Assembly: GCF_000143535.2 (NCBI RefSeq)
Contig: NC_037313.1
Coordinates: forward strand, 751,501-815,500
Origin: Botrytis cinerea B05.10
Lineage: Eukaryota; Ascomycota; Leotiomycetes; Helotiales; Sclerotiniaceae
Direction of reading: 5' to 3'
DNA length: 64,000 bases
The notes under the pieces were generated by a model. That model was not told where the DNA came from, did no database searches, and was given only the letters and a program-made list of their open reading frames with translations. Each line of letters begins with the position of its first letter. Within the stretch, counting starts at the first letter, position 1. A program made the position numbers and the translations under genes. Below are positions 33,896-45,035 of this stretch, one piece after another.

Positions 33896-35122
33896 TCACA
33901 ACACCCCAATAACCCAGCCTCCATCTGGAATTGAATCAATGTTATTTACATCTAATTCTTGTCTCCCATTCATCTTGCGACGGAAGGAGCTACTAGCAGG
34001 ATAGACCACTCTCCTCAATCTGTTTGGTGATCCAAGAGGCTGAAAACTCTCGAGCCCATGCCATGGATCTAATCTCATGTGATCTTCCCAGAACGTCTTT
34101 CTTGCGGCTATAAAACTATCTTGCTTAGGGATCTTGAGGGTAGCGACTGTTTGCCATGGATACTTTTCGGGATCCCAGACCTTGCCAGCATATTCCACAG
34201 GTTGGTCTTCGAGATTCTCAAGGAGTTGGACTTGAAAGAGATATTCTGCGTCATGGTTTGTGTGAAATTCTTTCAGCCATTCACTGAGAATGTTATCCGG
34301 ATGAGCATCTGGTTTGACCGTCTCTTCATAAAGTTTCTTTTGCGTCTCTGAAGATGGAACTAGGCAGTATTTGACAACGTAGTCGCCGAATCTATAAGCA
34401 GTTTGCGAATACTGTCGTGTTGACTAGATATATGTCAGTATTCAGGTCATGGAGGGTGGCTAGATGTTGTAAAGATATACCTCGAGATGAGTATTTCTGA
34501 CTTCGTCACGGGCTTTTTGTAATGCCGTATCTTTGCGAGCTTCTAAATGCTTGTATAACTCAGTCTTGTCTCCTCCATACTTGATTCTAAGACCAATGAT
34601 CTCTTTTGTCGTCTTTGCATCTGCGAGATCCAATGCAGGAGTACTATTGAATTCGATATCCTGTGTACTCAAATCTTTCCCGTCGAATCTTTCACCATCA
34701 ACATTGAAAACCTTCATTCCTAGACCCCGAGGTTGCGGAATACGATCGTCGAGAGCTGGATCACCAGGCTCGGTACTATATCGCATGACAATTGGATATA
34801 TCTTAGGACAAGAGAACATGCTTTGCGCAAGATGTGGGGGCAAATCGCCAACAATCAGTTCACCCTTGACCAGTCCCTGAGTTCTTGCATGTGTTCCTTT
34901 TGATAATGTTAGTATTTTTTTATTATTTCGACCCAAGGGATGAGAAGTGCTACCTCCAAAGCAATGACGATGGGCGTTAAATTGAGCTTTTTGTATGGAA
35001 TTGATCTGGTCTGCAATAGCTTGTATGTCTTCTTGTTCATTGGGAGGGATAACTTCAACCTCTGAAGCATCCCATTTGATATAATTGCGGGATTTCAATC
35101 CCTCTGGTTCAATGGAGCCCAT
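33896..35122 (-). CDS. catalase-like heme protein (small, SrpA/y4iL-type)
   Basis: Three exons (35122-34954, 34896-34481, 34411-33896) give 366 residues, shorter than classic catalases (500 or more). The distal-side motif HRHCFGGTHARTQG spans the first splice junction, followed by GELIVGDLPPHLAQS, RYSTEPGDPALDDRIPQPRG, the GLGMKVFNV strand, QDIEFNS, and a proximal-side YSQTAYRFGDYVVKY with the likely heme-ligand Tyr. This layout belongs to the catalase-related superfamily subgroup of compact bacterial/fungal proteins; activity may be peroxidase-like rather than true catalase. There is no signal peptide or SKL tail, so cytosolic. Splice signals are consensus. It faces the P450 tail to tail. 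Confidence 0.85.
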
Positions 35123-35998
35123 GATGTAAGAAGGTAGAGTTTTAGGTTGACTACTAGGAGTATGGATAACAAGAGAAGTTGATATAAGTTTGAAGCTTCA
35201 TAGACCTTTTCAGAACATTTCAACGAGCTTTATACCAATTAGCCATCCGCTTGAATGGCAGAAAGGGCGGGGTAGATACTAATTGAATAACCCATTGCTA
35301 TCAACACCATAATCCTCTTGCATCAATTTGGATAGTTATTCTCAAACTATCAACATTAGTCGGCGATGTGAACATCAAATCGAAGAAGATGATTGGTGAT
35401 TGGAGAACAATTCTATGGCTATAGAATATAGCTCTCCCAACCCCGCATTTGAGGATCTATCATGAGCATGAGAATCATGATTTAGGTTCGTAGTAGTTAT
35501 TCCGTATGCAAGCAATCTCAAATCATTCCGTGGGCCTAGAGACTAATAGACTCGGATGAACGGTATTTTGGCCCATGCCCGTTTCCTTGACATATGTAGC
35601 TAGATCTTGATGTGGCACTTGCTCTTGTCTAGACAAATATCTTCTTTCAATACCACATTATGACATTGGCTCTCATCAAACATACACACGTGAATAACTG
35701 TAGATGAACATGGTGAATGAGTTGCAATTGATGCCGAAGGGGTCTGACCCTTCGTCAATGGAAACACAGGGTTAGCACTAAACCGATAAAAATATATACG
35801 AATACGGTAACTTCTTCGACCCTAAAACGTATCATTACGCAGCTCTAAGACTTCGGGCTAAACATATACTGTACCATAATTGGAGAATACCACCTAGCAA
35901 TGTTCAAAGGTTCACAGCCTTGACAATAATTGAACTGCGATTTGTCCAAAAGAGAAAGGTTTCTTGTTTATTATCAAACTTGTTCCTATTATCAAATC
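35123..35998. promoter_or_regulatory. divergent intergenic region, catalase-like gene / RUD3
   Basis: An 876-bp head-to-head spacer carrying both promoters. I could not identify a clear TATA box or repeated motif. Confidence 0.45.
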
Positions 35999-37967
35999 AT
36001 GTCAGCCACAGCTCCTACGGATTCTTCTAATGTTACTTCTCCAGGTTCGTTTGCCCTTGTACATCGCTGTTATGGTGGGGAGGCTCACGCTATAAGACCA
36101 AACACTGACAAAATAATAGCGAAGAAGAAGAGCAATAAGAAGAAGAAGAATGCCAAATCAAAATCAAACGGAGAAATACCCCAAATTCAAGATCAAGTGG
36201 ACGATGTCACGGTGAATGCAGCAGAAGAAGAAGAAGAAGGGAATCCAGAGGAATCTGGGCAGTCAACTGTGGTACGAGAGTGACACCTGTTCACAACTCA
36301 CTATATAGCAAACACAAGCGCATTCTGACAATTCTCGACAGAATACTCCAAAGGACGCCCAATTTCCATCAAGCATAGATTCGCAAACGAACGGGCGCAA
36401 AATTGATTCCGCGGGCAATGGCCACGCCATTGCGCCAACACAATCTAGCACCGGGAAGGAAGATGGCGCCTCGGAAAGCAATGGATCAGATGAATTGGAC
36501 TCAAGTGCTCGACTGGAAGCAATGACGGCGGAACGTCAGGCATTGCGCGCTGAAGTTGAACAATTACGAAAATCCCTCGAGGATATTCAGGGCAAACACA
36601 CGGAAGAGGATTCAACAGTCAAAGGCCAACACTCCGAGAATCTATCGTCTGTCGAAGCAAAATACAAGGATGAGATTGCCGCACTCAAGAGCCAACATGA
36701 GGAGGAAATTTCTACAGTCCGAGCAGAATTGGAGGAGACTGAATCTTCAAGAGAGAATTGGGAATCTCAATATCATACATTACTCACACGCGTCAATACG
36801 ATCAAAACGACCTTGGGGGAACGATTAAAGGCAGACAAAGAGGAATTGGCGGAGGCCAATGAGAAGATCGAAGACTTGGAATCACAAGTGGAATCATTTC
36901 AAAGTACTATCCAAGGATTGGAGGACGAGGTATCCAAATCACGGAATGAACTGAATGAATCATCCAAAGAACTTTCGAGCATGCGGAATCGTAATAATTT
37001 ATCACAGCAGAATTGGGTCCATGAAAGGGAAGATTTGCTCCAACAAGCTAAACATCTCAAAGAGGAAGCCGATGCTGCAAAAGAAGCCATGGGGGATTGG
37101 GAAGTTTTGGCCATGGAAGAGAGATCTATAAGAGAGAATTTGGAGAGTAGAGTTTCTGACATGGAGGAACAATTTTCCGCTCAAAAAGAAGCATACGAAA
37201 CCACGGTCGCCGAACGTGATAGCCATTCTCAAGCGGTTGATGGATTACAACGAGCTTTGCAGGAAATTCAAGAGACTCGAAGACGAGAACTCCGAGAGAT
37301 GGTCGAAAGCTATGATGAGCAACTTCAATCCTTGAAAAAGATCGTTCAGGAGTCGGATTCTCGTTGCGTGGAGGCTGAGACTTCGAAAGAAGCGCTGCAA
37401 ACAGAATTGAATCGACTTCTACCATTCGAAAAAGAAGTCAAGGAAAAAAACTTGTTAATTGGCAAACTTCGTCATGAAGCCATTGTGATTAACGATCACC
37501 TCACGAAAGCATTGAGATTTATTAAAAAGTCGAAGGTAGAGGACAATGTTGATAGGTATGTTACATCCCCACACTACGAGTTCGAGTTTGGAACTGATGA
37601 ATATAGACAAGTTGTCACGAACCACTTTTTACATTTCCTCTCATTGGATCGTTCGGATCCGAAGAAATTCCAAGTGCTGCAAGTCATTGCTTCATTATTG
37701 AACTGGACAGACGAGCAAAAAGAGCAAGCAGGCTTAGCCAGGCCAGGTGCTTCAAGTAATAGTTTACGCTTACCGATGTCACCATTTCACCGAACACCAA
37801 GCACACCGTCATTATCCACAGAATTCTTTACCGAGCCCTCAAACTCTCAAAAGGAATCTTTATCGGAACTCTGGACAGGATTTCTAGAGAAGAGCGCCGA
37901 AGAAGGAAGTGTCAAAGATAGCAGAAGTGAAAGCGTCAGTAGTTCAGCTACTCTCGCAACAAAATAG
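35999..37967 (+). CDS. RUD3: golgin Rud3/Grp1 with C-terminal GRAB domain
   Basis: Four exons (35999-36044, 36120-36271, 36342-37555, 37607-37967) give 590 residues. A Lys-rich then Glu-rich N-terminus is followed by a long coiled coil (about 110-440, from LDSSARLEAMTAERQALR on). The C-terminal GRAB (GRIP-related Arf-binding) domain, about 465-515, reads VDRQVVTNHFLHFLSLDR then KKFQVLQVIASLLNWTDEQ. Rud3/GMAP-210 is a cis-Golgi tether recruited by Arf1. Intron 3 (37556-37606, GTATGT..ATAG) is 51 nt and has no stop, so it hides in the open frame; the family junction shows it must be removed. Intron 2 could alternatively end at 36308, but that intron would be only 37 nt. Confidence 0.9.
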
Positions 37968-38604
37968 GGTATTGGGGAAGGGCTTTGTAATTTGTGAAAT
38001 AGATGGAGGTGTATATTAGCTACATTGCGAGGGCGTTTCACTGGGTGTGATACTGGGTGTTGTTATGGTTTTCACGCCTTCTGTTTATTGTGCTACGAGG
38101 TTCTTTTTCGTGGCGTTGGCCATGGATCTTCGTTTCATTTCATCTTGGCAAATAGCATATCATATATGGTTTTGGTTGGCTTATTATCGCCCCAAGATCT
38201 TGTGTCGAAGAGAAATTTTAATACTCGGGTTTCTTGAATCTTTTGTTTTTTGCTTGCTTGCACGTGCCATTTCAAGGTTGCTCATCATTCTTACTCATAT
38301 CTGGAATTGGCCTCTCGTTCTCGTGATGTACGCCTGCCTCGTGGCTCTCCAAATCGTTTTTGGGAGGTTAATTGATGTACTGATTCGATAATGAAAAGGG
38401 ATAGATAGATGGCTAGCGGGGAGACTCTAAAAATAGACGAGCTTTTGTGATTTTGTCAAAACTTATGCTCATGTCATTTGATCTAGCTTCTCTGCAATGA
38501 AGGTTTGTTTGAAAAAAAAAAAAAAAAAAAATGTGTTGAAAGAAATCAAAACTATTTAAAAATTGAGGATGTATTGATGCGTGCAAAAAAAACACACCAT
38601 AAAA
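37968..38604. other. intergenic, 637 bp, convergent
   Basis: This is the 3' flank of RUD3 and the membrane-protein gene. It has a pure A-run of about 21 at 38511-38531. A hydrophobic ORF at 38047-38391 opens with GTG and looks accidental. Confidence 0.5.
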
Positions 38605-39755
38605 TTACATAACCACGGTCCCTACACCCCCAAGAACAGCCTCCGCAAAGGCATCTGCCTCTTTTTGCACCACTGCCAAATCAACTCTACCCTCCAATGC
38701 ATTTCTAACACCATCCACAACCTCCCTAGTCTCTAGCACCTCTGACATAACGTTCGCTTCTCTCACCCAATATTCGTTTACTTTTCCCCTCAACTCTTTA
38801 TCTCTCACCGTCGTGTTACGCATTAATGCCATGGCGGTTAATTTCCCTCTCGCCTGGTCTATAATTCTCGTCGTAGCTTCTATTTTCTCTGCAGTCGTAG
38901 GGGGAGTGAGGAATGCTCGGTGTGTGGAAGATAGGTAAAGGACCCAACCAATGAGCCCATCTAGTGCTGCTAATGCTATATTGCGATAAAGTTGCATGTT
39001 CCAATAAAAGTGATCGATATCCTCAAGTTTGAGTGCAGTAGAATTATTCGTATGTTTATATTGTGTGACGAGATAGATATCGAGGATCGCGATTGCGCCG
39101 GCTAGAGTGGTGGCTTTTCCGCGCCAGATATTTGCTTCTTTGCCAATAAAGAGGGTACTGGTTGCGAGAGCCAGAACGCAGAGATTGAAAAGATGTGGTA
39201 TGGCGATGCTTACGAGGGAATAGAACATGTAGGATGTAGGATCCTCGGGGGTGCAGAAGAGACAGTTTATCATGGGATCTGGGCCGTATTTTAGATATAA
39301 GAGTCGTGACTCTTTACTTGTAAATGCATTTTTGAGGATTTCGTCGTTGGGAGTAAGACTAGCGGAACGTAATGTCTGTAGACGAGTAAAGAGGACATCG
39401 GTTGGAATTTGTAGACGGGACTGGGTGAGTGTGAAGAGCGAAGGAGTGGTAAAAGTAGGGAAGGTTTTAATGAGGAAAGCGAGAGAGGTTATGAAGAGGA
39501 TCGTGAGAGCGCGAGATACATTTAGAGGAACGGGTCGAACTGCGAGGCCGTGGGCTTGAGGAGCTGCGCGCTGCGATCGATAGTAGCCGATTGCTTTGGG
39601 TAGAATCAATGGCCCGAAGAATATTACGATGGACTTGATACTGTGGATGAGTTAGTTTGTGAATCTGTGAGTCTGCGAATTGCAGATTTTTAAGAGAATA
39701 AATGGGAGTCAAGAGTCAAGAATGGTACATACGTCCCGAACGAGATTCCCACCAT
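38605..39755 (-). CDS. conserved fungal multi-pass membrane protein, function unknown
   Basis: Two exons (39755-39733, 39640-38605) give 352 residues; the first exon encodes only seven codons plus two bases. The splice (GTATGT donor, CACAG acceptor) makes MVGISFG run into a hydrophobic KSIVIFFGPLILPKAIGYY. Further membrane segments lie at about 52-68, 144-171, 183-201 and 228-246. A Cys pair motif (CLFCTPEDP) follows residue 130, and the C-terminal 90 residues are charged and helical. I do not recognise a named family with certainty; similar proteins occur widely in filamentous ascomycetes under uninformative names. Confidence 0.7.
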
Positions 39756-40411
39756 TATGTATGTGCGAAGCTCAACTTGTTAAAAGTATCATAGATTTAG
39801 CAGTTTGAATCAGTTCTTTATTTCTTCAGAACACGTTCGCGATAAGATAGTCCAAGGTATTCTGCCATGGAACGATGGTAAAGGCGGTGGCTTGATATAG
39901 TTAGTGTCTCTTTAGCGTCTCCATTAGTGTGGGGTCTCAAAATAATTCCGCATAAATAAATTCTCGAAATTTTCCTTCTCTAAATCTTCTCAACTACAAA
40001 TCAGCCCAACTCAAGTATAAGTTGTTTGGAATGTGAGCAATGCATTTGCGCATGAGAATATGATTTTGTTCTCTCGTATGCTTCTGTTGTCCTTGAACTG
40101 CAATGTCTCCTCGTAGGAACAATTAGGTATAGTATTAATTTGACACACATGTAGTGGCACTTTCGAAGCTTTGGCGACCTATTTCTCAATGGTCTCTCAC
40201 AGTCAAAAAGTATGCCCAGATCAAGCCCCAAGTACTCTGCCAAGAGTCATCTCACTCGTGTTGCATGATCTCAGCGTTAGCTATGAGGATCTTTGCGTCT
40301 TAATTGTTGAGAGACATTCTTTATATCATATTCTCGTGTTTCGTAAAAACGTAAAAATATTCGTACAACATTGCGTTCGTAAAGATATCTACGTATCAAG
40401 AGATGTAAACT
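39756..40411. other. intergenic, 656 bp
   Basis: Promoter of the membrane protein and 3' flank of GET1. No ORF or motif is supported. Confidence 0.5.
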
Positions 40412-41216
40412 TCACAACTCTTTCTTGCCAGGCTTCTCTGTACCTTGCCCACCAGCCTTCATAGGTTCCTCCATCTTCTTCGCCTTTGCACCAGTTTGTG
40501 TTCCCAAAGCTAACGCAACCACTGCGACCAAAGCATCACTAACCAACAAAATCACAGCTGCGCATGCAAGTGTCCATGCTTGTATACTGATACTTCCCAG
40601 TGGTGCTCTGGGGAAACTCAACAACCACTCCGCGTAATAAGGAAACCATCCTTTGGGCAACCAAAACATAGCTTGCTTAGAGAACCAGAATTGTAATAAC
40701 ATGCGTAGACCATTCGTGCCCAACCAACGGAGTGTAGAGACTGAGGAATCGAAGGTAGATTTGGTGGAATCGAGGGAGGATTCTGGGGGCGAGATGTTAG
40801 ATTTGAGCCACTTATTGAAGTTTGTAGGGTCGGGTATGTAAAGGCATACTTGATTTCTCTAACTGATCAAATAACTTGTCATGCTGTCTGCGCAACTTCG
40901 CCCATTTGGCAAATTCGTCTTGACTACTCGTAGCATTCATTTCATGACGAACTTTCATGAATTCTCGCTTCAATTTCTTTTGCTCGCCCGCGGACTGCGA
41001 TGTTGGCGTTGGGAACATATTGTAGAGATTCCATAGCTAGAACTGGTTAGCTAGTTTTTGGAGAGAGAGAGATTGAAATGGAAAGGAACTTGGTGGACAA
41101 AGGTATAAGGAAAGGCTTGGGGAGCTTACTAGATTATTGATCGCATCTGCACCAAAAGTGTTGACGAGGTGGATGAGTAGCTGGACAAGAAAACATGTAA
41201 AGAGTAGAGACGGCAT
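40412..41216 (-). CDS. GET1: Get1, subunit of the GET tail-anchored protein insertase
   Basis: Three exons (41216-41130, 41036-40850, 40782-40412) give 214 residues. The N-terminal hydrophobic segment ([19 protein letters not shown]) leads to a cytosolic coiled coil ([30 protein letters not shown]), which binds Get3. Then come [35 protein letters not shown] and a third membrane segment, with a Lys-rich tail. Get1 with Get2 receives tail-anchored proteins from Get3 at the ER membrane. The first intron uses GTAAGC with a CTAACC branch; the second uses GTATGC, branch CTAACA and acceptor CCCAG, giving [13 protein letters not shown] as in the family. The gene is intact. Confidence 0.93.
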
Positions 41217-41558
41217 GTTCTCAAAGTTGTGTAGTCGAAACCGACTGCTCCTTTCTTCGAAAACTTCCTGAAAATGTAGTTGTCGGAACTGTGTCGTGTC
41301 CGTTTGGTGGTGGGCTGTTTGTTATATTCGACTCATTGTAATTTGTAGGGAAGCTTCAGAAGCTCGGACCATGTTGAGGTCATCACGAGAATGGAAACTA
41401 ATTCTAGAACTACCGTAGTATCTTCTCAACGACAGCGAACAAACATTCCTTTTGAATGTCATAGTTCTCAAGCCCATTCAACTAATAGATTGTGTAAGCC
41501 AGATGAGTATCATTTGAATGTCTTCACACATTGTACTGCCACCCCAAAGTTCAACATC
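41217..41558. promoter_or_regulatory. short divergent region between GET1 and the PTAR1-like gene
   Basis: 342 bp separate the two start codons. An in-frame ATG at 41391 would extend the PTAR1-like protein by 56 residues without family features, so I take the later ATG. Confidence 0.45.
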
Positions 41559-42596
41559 ATGTCACGAGCACTTGATAAAGATGCTATTTCATCTATCAAT
41601 GCCAGCGACTCTCAAAAAGTCTACGACGATGTCGTGAAAGTACTTGGTCCTTATTACTCTCTCTCTCACGAACTGATAGACTTTGAGCTTCTTGGAAAAG
41701 GTCAATTACCGGAGAATGTCAATACAGTAGTCCTCGAGAACAGTGTTGGCATACCCAAAATCAAGCTTGTTCAAGCGTTTGTTATTGCACGGAAAGTGTT
41801 CTTCAAATTCAAAGATCTGGGTACCGAATATTCAAAGGAAATCCGGGATGCTACTTCTGTCATTCTCCTCACAGATCCAGAACATTTAACGGCGTGTAAT
41901 GCTCGAAAAAGACTCATACAGAGTATTCGAACGAAATCTGTCTCTGAGCTGGAAATGGATTTGAAGAGCGAGCTACGTTTCGTTGACAGTCTCTTAACGT
42001 CCCACCTCAATCGTCATACAAAGTCACCGACGTTATGGAGCCATAGGAGATGGCTTCTTGAGTTGTGTCAATCCAAGGATCTACCTCTTAATGTATCTCG
42101 GGATCTTACATTGGTTGTTATGGTGGCAGCTGAGAGGCATCCTCGAAACTACTATGCATGGTCTCACATGAGGTGGTTGATGAAATCGGTGGAAGGTGAT
42201 GAGACCGCATACCTTACTATAATACATAATGTAAAGAAATGGTGTTTGGGGCATCCAGGAGATACCTCAGGGTGGTCTTTCCTATTATCCTGTCTATCTT
42301 CACCTACATTTCTAACAGCGACGTCTCCGATTGACCAAAAGTCCTTGACATGTGAAGAAGTTATTGGAATGGCAATTTCACTGAGATGGAAAGAGGAATC
42401 TTTATGGGTATTTCTCAGGACTTTGGTGGCATCTGGAAATATAACAGAGAAGTGTAGATTCGCGTTTTTGCAAACCTTGGAAGATTTCAAGAATTCCTCG
42501 GATGATGCTAGAGGTCAACGAATAAGCCAATCTGCGCATGAATGGTATTTGGAATATGGGCCAGATATCCGGGTTCCCCAATCCATCAAGACATAA
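41559..42596 (+). CDS. PTAR1-like protein (protein prenyltransferase alpha-subunit repeats)
   Basis: A single exon of 345 residues from the ATG at 41559. Repeats of the prenyltransferase alpha type are seen as SPTLWSHRRWLLE (about 153-165) and NYYAWSHMRWLMK (about 192-204), plus a degenerate DTSGWSFLLSCL; the classical family has five or more. Farnesyl- and geranylgeranyl-transferase alpha subunits form a helical horseshoe around beta; PTAR1 is the partner subunit in the type III geranylgeranyltransferase acting on Golgi SNARE Ykt6. Whether this fungal protein has that partner is inferred from the family. An upstream in-frame ATG at 41391 would add 56 residues with no conserved motif. Confidence 0.78.
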   Translation: MSRALDKDAISSINASDSQKVYDDVVKVLGPYYSLSHELIDFELLGKGQLPENVNTVVLENSVGIPKIKLVQAFVIARKVFFKFKDLGTEYSKEIRDATSVILLTDPEHLTACNARKRLIQSIRTKSVSELEMDLKSELRFVDSLLTSHLNRHTKSPTLWSHRRWLLELCQSKDLPLNVSRDLTLVVMVAAERHPRNYYAWSHMRWLMKSVEGDETAYLTIIHNVKKWCLGHPGDTSGWSFLLSCLSSPTFLTATSPIDQKSLTCEEVIGMAISLRWKEESLWVFLRTLVASGNITEKCRFAFLQTLEDFKNSSDDARGQRISQSAHEWYLEYGPDIRVPQSIKT

Positions 42597-45035
42597 CGTT
42601 TCAAGGCTTCAGTGTAAGACATCGTAATGCAAAGTGCCTCTTTACCAGCCGTTTGCCCACCCAAATCAAACCCGTACGGAGATTTCTCAACGTTCGGTTA
42701 AATGTCAGACCATCTAATCGAGGAAAAGGGTAGAAAGATGATTGACTATTTTGTGATTGTTGTTTTGTTAGAGACAACCTAACACCAAAGAACCCATATT
42801 GGAAGACTTCGAGAATTTCCCAGATATTGAGACCGTTAACATATTCATCAAATATTTTCACAATAGGGGCCCATGCATTGAAACATTTCTGGGGGATTCA
42901 CAGCGCCACCAAGATCTGAACGGACTGGTTTGCGCCACGGGTGCAACACGAACATGGCTTTTTGCAGTAGCGACATCCAATTCGGTTGGTCTCTGCCAAC
43001 ATACGAAAAGGAAATATTGATATGACAAGACAATTGGGTGGCCAAGACAGGAACGTCTTTTTCGCTCACGGTAAGGCCCGTAGAGGCTCGAGAGAGGGTC
43101 ACGATTACGATTGAAGTAGTCTCGCAGTGACTCGTGAGAGATCAGATTCTATGTTTCAGAGTTCAGACGGTTCGTTAATTGAAAAAGGTATATTACCAAT
43201 TAAAAAGTCAGAACAGTCTCGAATCTCGAGTGGCATCTCAAGTTGCCCATGGTCTTCTCTCAGATACTTGATGTGGCGTTCAGCACAGACGGTAAGTCGT
43301 CGTAATTTAGAAAAATCCCATTATTCAGGAAATTGTGATTGGCCTAATGGAATTGACTTTTATGTATTGATGTCCAAAATTGGCTATAGAGTTGCATTGA
43401 AATGACTAACCTAGATCCCTAGTGGTGGTGGATGTGTGTTTTTTGGCTGTGTTTAGCAATACGTAAACGCAAAAAGCGCCAATGCCTAGATAGAGAGAGA
43501 GGTAGGGAGGCAGGCACCTAGGGAGACAGCAATCTAGAAGTTTGGATTATCAGCAATCCAGACTCTGTGTGTGTACTAAGTAGGACGTGAATTCTTATCG
43601 CGTCAGCTTCCTCTCGCCCTCATTCGATCCATCCACTCCCTTCTCTTTGCCAGCCGTAACGTCCAAGAGCGGTTGATAGCCAGTCAGTTCTGTTTCCCCC
43701 TCACTTGGAGAGGAGCAATCGCTGATGATGACGATATCATACATCCTTAGGTATGTACATCCACAACATGGGATGATATCTGGGTGGCTCGGTGGGTTGA
43801 AGTGGGTTGACTCTGCCGAGGCCCTAGACTGTCAATGCAGTTTTGAAGGCCACCGAAGCGGCTGGCAACCACTCACAATAAAGCATAAGCTTAGCTTCTG
43901 AGCATGTAAGTACGTTAAGCAAGCAGATCTTTGACCCCTGATTAAAAGAAATATTAAAACGAGGCCGAAAGAGTGCAAAGGGGAGAAAAGCACATGAAAG
44001 GGTCTTGAATCAGTGAAATGCTGGAACTAATCGGAGCAGCAGAGATTAATGATCGCCAAATCGATAAACAAGCTTAACCCAATTGGGCTTTAGCCTGCGC
44101 TTTCCCACCAGGAACAGACGCTAGTCAGAGCTCCTCCACGTTGATTCATTTTGATGCAACCTTCGGATTCTGGATTTTAAAATATGCACTTCCTAGTCCG
44201 AAGTAGTCAGGAACAGTCAAGCAGCAGATCCAGCAACGAATCAAAGAGCAAATCAAGCATGCCAAGTCCAAGCAATGCAACAGCCTCTTCTTTCCTCCTT
44301 CCACGCTCCATGCTTCCTTTTTAAACCCTCTCCTCCCCTCCCCTACCTCTCTCTACATCGCCATCGCCATCGCCATCTCCATCTCCGTCTCCGTCTGCCT
44401 CTTCCGCACCTCACCACATCCCGAATATCTTCGTAATTGCGGCCTTTCCTTTTTGTGTCTCATAAGATTGGATCATCTTCGGCTTCTTTGGAGGGGACAT
44501 CTTTTTCTTATCTTCAAGCTGCCATACGGATCTCACCATTGGCATTCACGACTTTGGCTCATTTTCTTCTTCTACACTCTCGTACATATTCCATCGTAAC
44601 AGGCACAGTTGACGGCTTCACTGTCTTTGACCAGCTTGGCATTTTTAATTATATCCATCTATTATCTATATCTATCACACGACAATCATAATATCTAATA
44701 TTAAACAAGAATCCAGAGGGTCCGGTACTCTAGTCAGGCTCATCCCAAATTCACCCAGCAGTGGATGATACGATCCAAACCGTCTGATCGTACCAAAGAG
44801 ACAATACCTGATTCGAATCCCCTCGAGTACACTCTTTTCTCCATCACCAAGTATTCACGGTCGAGATCTCCAATTGAGCACATACTTCGTTGGAAATTCA
44901 CCTTCACACAATACCCAATTTTGCAAAGTTCTGCATCACAATCGACATTCATCACTTGAGAGTTCGACTTGTGTTCTGGCCCTTGGCTGACTTCGAGACC
45001 CCACTTCCTTGAGATACTTCATTATATCACCAATC
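42597..45035. other. intergenic, 2.4 kb
   Basis: No gene is supported. ORFs at 42601-43405 are short, unconserved in appearance and overlap on both strands. A pyrimidine-rich ATCGCC/ATCTCC repeat at 44355-44402 and the CT-rich stretch around it probably belong to the promoter and leader of the downstream protease. Confidence 0.5.

Noticed and set aside
36272..36308. Alternative 37-nt intron in RUD3
   Set aside because: It keeps the frame but is shorter than other introns here; the 70-nt version has a better branch site (CTGAC 18 nt before the acceptor region).
38047..38391. Hydrophobic 114-residue ORF after RUD3
   Set aside because: It opens with GTG rather than ATG, lies in the RUD3 3' flank and looks like T-rich sequence read as hydrophobic residues.
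44805..44825. GATTCGAATCC resembling a tRNA B box
   Set aside because: No matching A box or acceptor stem can be found around it.
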